Shown here: one piece after another, positions 31,873 through 36,245 of the stretch
Numbering within the stretch: the first letter of the stretch is position 1
Layout: each line of letters starts with the position of its first letter
Assembly: GCA_945893365.1 (NCBI GenBank)
Contig: CAMDED010000073.1
Coordinates: 1-36,245, forward strand
DNA length: 36,245 nt
Direction of reading: 5' to 3'
DNA from: Candidatus Sulfopaludibacter sp. SbA3
Lineage (GTDB): Bacteria; Acidobacteriota; Terriglobia; Bryobacterales; Bryobacteraceae
Translations under genes and position numbers: made by a program
The notes under the pieces: model-generated
What the model was told of the DNA's origin: nothing
Database searches by the model: none
The model's input: the letters and a program-made list of their open reading frames with translations, nothing else

Positions 31873-32724
31873 TCAGCGCTTCGACACTTCATCATACAGC
31901 CCGGGGAGACTCTTGACGAGAAGACCACTAAGCGACCAGCCGGGAAGATCGTCGAGTTTGAGCGTTCGGGCGACATCGTCCTTGCTTTTGCCCGCTTGCA
32001 CCATCTCTTTTACGCGGGTGCGGACCGTTTGAAAATCGGCTCTCCACTTGATCAAGTCCGCTCTTTTCGAAATCGCGCCGTGACCCGGAATGACAGTGTC
32101 GAAGTCGAGAGTGAGGATACCATCGATGGTCTTGAGCCATGCCTCGGAGTTTCCGCCGTTCCCGTAGTCGATAAACGGGGTGCCGCGGACGAAAAGGTCG
32201 CCCGTATGGACGACCTTGTGCGCGGGAAAGTAGACCGCGGCGTCGCCGTTGGTGTGTCCCGCGCCGAAATGCCGGGCGCGGACTTCCTTGCCGCCGAAGT
32301 TGACGGCGAACTCGTCGGCGAAGGAAAGCCGCGGCTGGCCCGGCTGCGAACCCTTCACCATGTTGGCGCGGGCGTTCTTGTGCAATACGATCTCGGCGTC
32401 TTTCATGAGAAGCTGATTCCCGCCGCTGTGATCGCCGTGATGATGCGTATTCAAGACGTAGCGGATCGGCTTCGACGTGAGCGATTTCACTTTTTCGAGG
32501 ATCGCCGGCACGTTGCGCTCGAATTTGTCGTCCACCAGGATCGCGCCATCGTCCGTGGTGAGCACCGCGACGTTGCCGCCGCTGCCGACGATAACGTGCA
32601 GGTCGTCCGCGATCCTCTCCACCGTGAGGTCTTGCACGGGCGGCTGTTGCGTCATGGCAAGCCATAATCCGCCAAGTCCCAATACCGCGCCGCAAAGGCG
32701 CACTGCCGTTCTTCGATTCTTCAT
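31873..32724 (-). CDS. Exported metallo-beta-lactamase-fold hydrolase
   Basis: This 283-aa protein has a signal peptide or N-terminal anchor (RRTAVRLCGAVLGLGGLWLA). The HxHxDH motif is H94-H-H96-G-D98-H99 (NTHHHGDHSGG). The other zinc ligands are H157 (GAGHTNGD), D176 (VHTGDLFV) and H215 (IPGHGA), giving a full dinuclear site. It could act on many substrates, such as lactones, phosphodiesters or beta-lactams; none can be chosen from the sequence. It begins 30 nt after the receptor gene stop, so it is probably co-transcribed. Confidence 0.9.
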   Translation of the reverse strand: MKNRRTAVRLCGAVLGLGGLWLAMTQQPPVQDLTVERIADDLHVIVGSGGNVAVLTTDDGAILVDDKFERNVPAILEKVKSLTSKPIRYVLNTHHHGDHSGGNQLLMKDAEIVLHKNARANMVKGSQPGQPRLSFADEFAVNFGGKEVRARHFGAGHTNGDAAVYFPAHKVVHTGDLFVRGTPFIDYGNGGNSEAWLKTIDGILTLDFDTVIPGHGAISKRADLIKWRADFQTVRTRVKEMVQAGKSKDDVARTLKLDDLPGWSLSGLLVKSLPGLYDEVSKR

Positions 32725-32754
32725 CTTGGTTTCCGATATGAAATAAAGCTTAGC

Positions 32755-35700
32755 TTACCATTCGGCGCGCAGTCCGGTGCGGAAGGCGCGCGGTCCCGAA
32801 GGATCGAGACTGGAGACGCCGGCCACTCCCGAGATAACGCCCACCTGCGCGGCAGCCGAGATGTTCGTCGCGGGATTGTTGTAGTTCGGGTGGTTGAAGA
32901 AGTTCGTGGCGCTGATCTCCCAGCGGAGCCGCGCCCGCTCGCCGAGATCGAAAGTCTTGGCGATGCCGATATTGAAAATGCTCGAACCGGGCCCGATGAT
33001 CACACCCTTCGCGGAACTCCCGTAAGCGCCCGGAAGCGGCGCGCCGAAAGCGGACAGGGCGAACCATTTGCCGACGGACCGCTCGCCCGAGGGCAAGTTC
33101 GCGTCCGCCAAATGGTTCGGCCGGATGGTCACTTGCGGCGCCGTACGGCTCGCCGTAAACGCGGCGCCCACGGGATCGGGCCCCGTCCACGCCGGCGTGA
33201 GGAACTGGCCGGAATATTGGCTGTAGATCGCATTAATATCCCAGCCGCCTGCGATGGCGCCAACGGCTCGGCTGGAGTTTGCGAGATAACGCTTTCCACG
33301 GCCGAAGGGAAGCTCGTAAATCAAATTCCCGGTGACGCGGTGCGTCGGAATGTCCAGCCAGACCGAGCGCTCGCGGAGCCGGTCGAAGGAGTTCTCCGGG
33401 CTCTCGCCCCGCTCCAGATCGCCGATGTCCCGCGCCCACACCCAGGAAGCCTGATAGGAAAAGCCCTTGAGCATACGGCGTTCCACTTCCAAGGTCATCG
33501 AATTGTACTGATGCCCCGCTCCGTTCGAGATGTAGTTGATGGCGGGATAGAGCGGAAACGGCCGTGGCTTGTCGATGAACGCTCGTCCGTCGGGCGCCGG
33601 CTGATTCGCGTTGTAGGCCCACTCGCCCTGCCGCGTATTGGTGCCGATGTAGGAAATGCGGAAGCCGGTGTTCCAGCGCTGATGCTCCACGGTGAAGTTG
33701 TACTGCATGCTGAAAGGATCGCGAAGATCGGCGCGCACCGCGCCCGGCAGACCGACCGTCGTGGGCCCTGCGACCGCTCCTGGAAACACAAACGGGAAGA
33801 GCAAGGTAGGCACGGGCGTGGGGTTTGTGAACGACGGTTCACTCACGGCGAATGGCGCGCCACCCGAGGAAACCGTGCGAGGGACCACGTCATAGAAGAT
33901 GCCGAAGCCGGCGCGGAAGACGGTGTGATTTCCCCATGGCCGGGCGGCTATGCCGAGGCGCGGCGCGAGGTTGTTGCGGTCGGTTCGCAGGAGCGTGCGG
34001 TCGGGAAGGCCAGCCGCGCTCGCGCCCACGACGTCAACGTAGCCCTTCGGAAGCAGCGGGCTCACCTTGCCGAGAGCGCTGTTGGGCACGACGATCTTGC
34101 CGGTCGCCAGATCGAATACCGCTTGCTGGTCGCTATCCTCCAGCCATGAGTTGTGCAGCTCGTACCGCAGTCCGGTGTTCACCGTGAGCCACGAGGCGGC
34201 TTTGAAATCGTCGGTGAAGAAAAAGTCGTACGCCCAGCGCGTGCGTCCGATGAACAGCGGCGGCGCGGCGCGAGACGCCGTGGTGGGGATGCCGAGCAGA
34301 AAATCCGCGTAGGGGTGGTTGGTGAAGCGGTTGGAGAAGTTAACGTTCCCGAACAGCGCCGTCGCCGCCTGCATGTCCTCGTACCGGGTGCGGCTGAAAA
34401 GAGCGCCGGCCTTGAAATTGTGCTTCCCCCGGAACCAGCTCAGGTGTTCCTGAAACTGCTGGGCGAAATTCAGGAAGCCCGGATGGCGCCACTCCGTCTG
34501 TGTAATGCCCGTCAATCCGATGCCTGCGAAGCCGACATTGAGGACTCCGTTGATGTCGGGAAGGTCGTTTACGAGGCCCAGAATCCCCAGGTCGTTCACC
34601 ACTTCCCTGCCTAACAGCGGTCCATGCCGCGGATTGTCGTTGAAGGCCATGCCCCAGCGGAATTCGTTGATGATATTGGCGCGGATGGTCTGGGTCCAGG
34701 ACGCGTTGAAGGCCTTGGTGTCGCGCGTCTGCCAGCGCTGGCCGATGGATGGGAGATTGCCCTCGAAGTCGCGGCTGTAGGAGCGGTTCCATGTCCAGCG
34801 TCCGAACACAAAGGACTTGTCGGAGAAACGGTGATCGCCGCGAATGGTGTAATACGTGTTGGGATCGAAGGCCCGCGGCAACTGTTCGCGGTAATTCTGG
34901 CTCACCAGCGACGCCGTGCTTCCAAAATTCGGCATTGGATAGAACCGGTCCTGAATCTTCCGGGAGACGCCGGAGATTCTCGATGCCGGAACCAGGCCGC
35001 CGGCGAATGGGGCATTGGCGGCGAAGGGATCGCGAATCGCCGCCGCTCCCGTGAAGGCCGAGAAATCGCCGGCGCGCCAGGAGGGCAGCGGAACGGTTGG
35101 ATTGATCAACTGCTGCACGGTGCTTCCGCGCGAAGTCTCGAACGAGTAGAAAAAGAAACTGCGGTTGCGGCCGTCATAGACGTGCGGGATGACGACGGGG
35201 CCGCCAATGGCAGCGCCGGGCTCATGGCGGACACCCGTCCCGCGGGTTGCGGCGAAAGGATTGCGGGCGCGGAACCACGGTGTCGAATAGTAATCGAACA
35301 CCGAGCCGTGAAGCTGATTCGTGCCCCCCTTCGACACGATGGTGACTTGGCCCACGCTGCCGAATTCCGCCGTATTGTTCGCCATGTCGACGCGGACTTC
35401 TTCGAAGCTTTCAATGTTGCTGACGAGCGGGCTGATCTGCGTGCCGTCGTACTGGTTGCTGATGGTGATGCCGTCGATCGAGGCGTCGGACTGGTTCGCG
35501 CGGCTGCCGGCGAAACGTCGCGTGGAAGAGCCGCCGCCGGCCTGCACGACGCCCGGCGTGAGCCCGACGAAGTTCCAGAGCGACCGGGTGTTCATGGGCA
35601 GGATTTTCAGAGACAGCGCACCCTTTGAGTCGCTGATACGCGCGGTCTCGGTCTCGATGAGCGTCGCGCCGGCGGAGACCTCGACGGTGGTTTCGACCGC

Positions 35701-36018
35701 GCCGATCTGAAGCTTGGCGTCGATGCGCCGAAGTTCGAGGGACGCGATCTCAACGTTCTGCACAGCGAACTCCTTGAAACCCGCGGCCTGGATTCGAAGC
35801 GAATAAGAGCCTTCTCGCAATTGTGGAATCGTGTAATTTCCCGCTTCGTTCGACAGCGCGGTGAAGCGGTAATTGCTGGCCCGGTGAATGGCCACGACCG
35901 AGGCGTTTGGGACGGGCGCGCCAACGGGATCGGAGACGGAACCGGTTAATGTGGCGAACGTGGTCTGCCCGCAAAGCGAGGCAGCCGCAAGCAGGGCGGC
36001 AAGCAGGAGTCTGCGCAT
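32755..36018 (-). CDS. Oar-like TonB-dependent receptor with carboxypeptidase-regulatory-like domain
   Basis: This 1087-aa outer-membrane protein begins with a signal peptide (MRRLLLAALLAAASLCGQ). An Ig-like CarboxypepD_reg domain follows at about 20-105 (LTGSVSDPVGAPVPNASVVA, NEAGNYTIPQLREGSYSLRI). Next come a plug-like region (about 120-270, with SLWNFVGLTPGV and SIDGITISNQYDG) and a long beta-barrel rich in aromatic strands to the C-terminus. The family is greatly expanded in Solibacter-like Acidobacteriota. The start at 36018 is chosen for the signal peptide; the frame is open to 36132 but the extension is atypical. A promoter lies 12 nt upstream. The cargo is unknown. Confidence 0.9.
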   Translation of the reverse strand: MRRLLLAALLAAASLCGQTTFATLTGSVSDPVGAPVPNASVVAIHRASNYRFTALSNEAGNYTIPQLREGSYSLRIQAAGFKEFAVQNVEIASLELRRIDAKLQIGAVETTVEVSAGATLIETETARISDSKGALSLKILPMNTRSLWNFVGLTPGVVQAGGGSSTRRFAGSRANQSDASIDGITISNQYDGTQISPLVSNIESFEEVRVDMANNTAEFGSVGQVTIVSKGGTNQLHGSVFDYYSTPWFRARNPFAATRGTGVRHEPGAAIGGPVVIPHVYDGRNRSFFFYSFETSRGSTVQQLINPTVPLPSWRAGDFSAFTGAAAIRDPFAANAPFAGGLVPASRISGVSRKIQDRFYPMPNFGSTASLVSQNYREQLPRAFDPNTYYTIRGDHRFSDKSFVFGRWTWNRSYSRDFEGNLPSIGQRWQTRDTKAFNASWTQTIRANIINEFRWGMAFNDNPRHGPLLGREVVNDLGILGLVNDLPDINGVLNVGFAGIGLTGITQTEWRHPGFLNFAQQFQEHLSWFRGKHNFKAGALFSRTRYEDMQAATALFGNVNFSNRFTNHPYADFLLGIPTTASRAAPPLFIGRTRWAYDFFFTDDFKAASWLTVNTGLRYELHNSWLEDSDQQAVFDLATGKIVVPNSALGKVSPLLPKGYVDVVGASAAGLPDRTLLRTDRNNLAPRLGIAARPWGNHTVFRAGFGIFYDVVPRTVSSGGAPFAVSEPSFTNPTPVPTLLFPFVFPGAVAGPTTVGLPGAVRADLRDPFSMQYNFTVEHQRWNTGFRISYIGTNTRQGEWAYNANQPAPDGRAFIDKPRPFPLYPAINYISNGAGHQYNSMTLEVERRMLKGFSYQASWVWARDIGDLERGESPENSFDRLRERSVWLDIPTHRVTGNLIYELPFGRGKRYLANSSRAVGAIAGGWDINAIYSQYSGQFLTPAWTGPDPVGAAFTASRTAPQVTIRPNHLADANLPSGERSVGKWFALSAFGAPLPGAYGSSAKGVIIGPGSSIFNIGIAKTFDLGERARLRWEISATNFFNHPNYNNPATNISAAAQVGVISGVAGVSSLDPSGPRAFRTGLRAEW

Positions 36019-36030
36019 GAGATTAAGAAG

Positions 36031-36059
36031 ATAATACGCCTCCGGAGTTCGGCGATCAA
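36031..36059 (-). promoter_or_regulatory. Sigma70-type promoter of the receptor operon, near-leaderless
   Basis: On the minus strand TTGATC (36054-36059) and TATTAT (36031-36036) are separated by exactly 17 bases. The -10 element is only 12 bases from the receptor ATG, so the message would have a leader of about 5-6 nt with no room for a ribosome binding site. The remaining bases to the window end (36060-36245) contain nothing recognised. Confidence 0.6.
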
Positions 36060-36245
36060 GCGAAATCCGTACGCGACAGCGATTCCGCAACCAAGTAAGG
36101 AAATTCCACGAAGTGCTGGGAGATCCTGGCATTTTCGTGTCGGGGATGATTGTCGATGGAGAATTTTGGCGGGAGAGAGGGAGGAATGGAGGAATTGGGC
36201 ACGCGGCAGCATAGGGTTGATGTTCTGAGAGGCGTTTGAGTTTTA

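Noticed and set aside
32890-34149. 419-codon plus-strand open frame
   Set aside because: It is antisense to the Oar-like receptor and has no recognisable features.
1-36245. CRISPR arrays, tRNA and rRNA genes
   Set aside because: No regularly spaced direct repeats and no cloverleaf or rRNA-like segments were noticed on either strand.

Overview
The window looks like a chromosomal segment of a GC-rich member of the Acidobacteriota, most likely a Solibacter/Bryobacter-type soil organism. That placement is an inference. It rests on a very large Oar-like TonB-dependent receptor with an N-terminal carboxypeptidase-regulatory domain, a DmpA-type aminopeptidase, a Tat-exported mannonate-dehydratase-like protein, and a PadR-like operator. 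No rRNA, tRNA or CRISPR array was seen.

Layout. (1) 1-5.3 kb: a strong sigma70-type promoter overlapped by a 16-bp palindrome reads out of the left edge. Next come a divergent actin-like gene (minus), two tandem 162-aa two-TM SLATT-like genes (plus), and a GT4 glycosyltransferase/adenylate-forming enzyme pair (minus). A decayed copy of the 3' end of the glycosyltransferase gene lies between the two SLATT-like genes, so the whole convergent junction was duplicated. (2) 5.4-9.05 kb: a DmpA/P1 peptidase, a 43-aa basic protein, and the first two enzymes of D-glucarate catabolism (gudD, kdgD), giving 2-oxoglutarate semialdehyde. (3) 9.05-10.5 kb: a 109-bp structured inverted repeat, then wrecks of three different transposases (IS3, IS630 and an rve integrase). 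(4) 10.6-23.3 kb: a polysaccharide/O-antigen-type cluster, all on the plus strand, mostly with overlapping start and stop codons. It encodes a giant multi-pass membrane protein with a duplicated C-terminal domain, RfbF and RfbG (CDP-4-keto-6-deoxyglucose), a TylC/NovU-type C-methyltransferase, an RmlC-like epimerase, two GT2 glycosyltransferases, two SDR sugar nucleotide enzymes, a CmcI-like protein and a second methyltransferase-like protein. Together these suggest a CDP-activated, C-methyl-branched 6-deoxyhexose that is transferred to a surface glycan. (5) 23.3-24.5 kb: the C-terminal piece of an IS630 transposase and an orphan O-antigen ABC permease (Wzm) with no Wzt beside it. The polysaccharide cluster is therefore bracketed by complementary IS630 fragments in the same orientation. 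(6) 24.8-30.7 kb: a Tat-signal mannonate dehydratase-like protein (minus), an exported Xaa-Pro aminopeptidase, and an overlapping CHASE2 histidine kinase / NtrC-type sigma54 activator pair (plus). (7) 31.0-36.1 kb: a probable four-gene minus-strand operon of Oar-like receptor, metallo-beta-lactamase-fold hydrolase, STAS protein and YraN, with a clear promoter only 12 nt upstream of the receptor start codon.

The best candidates for follow-up are the duplicated SLATT-like/glycosyltransferase junction, the tandem C-terminal domain of the 1108-aa membrane protein, the branched CDP-sugar pathway between IS630 halves, and the nested inverted repeat after kdgD.
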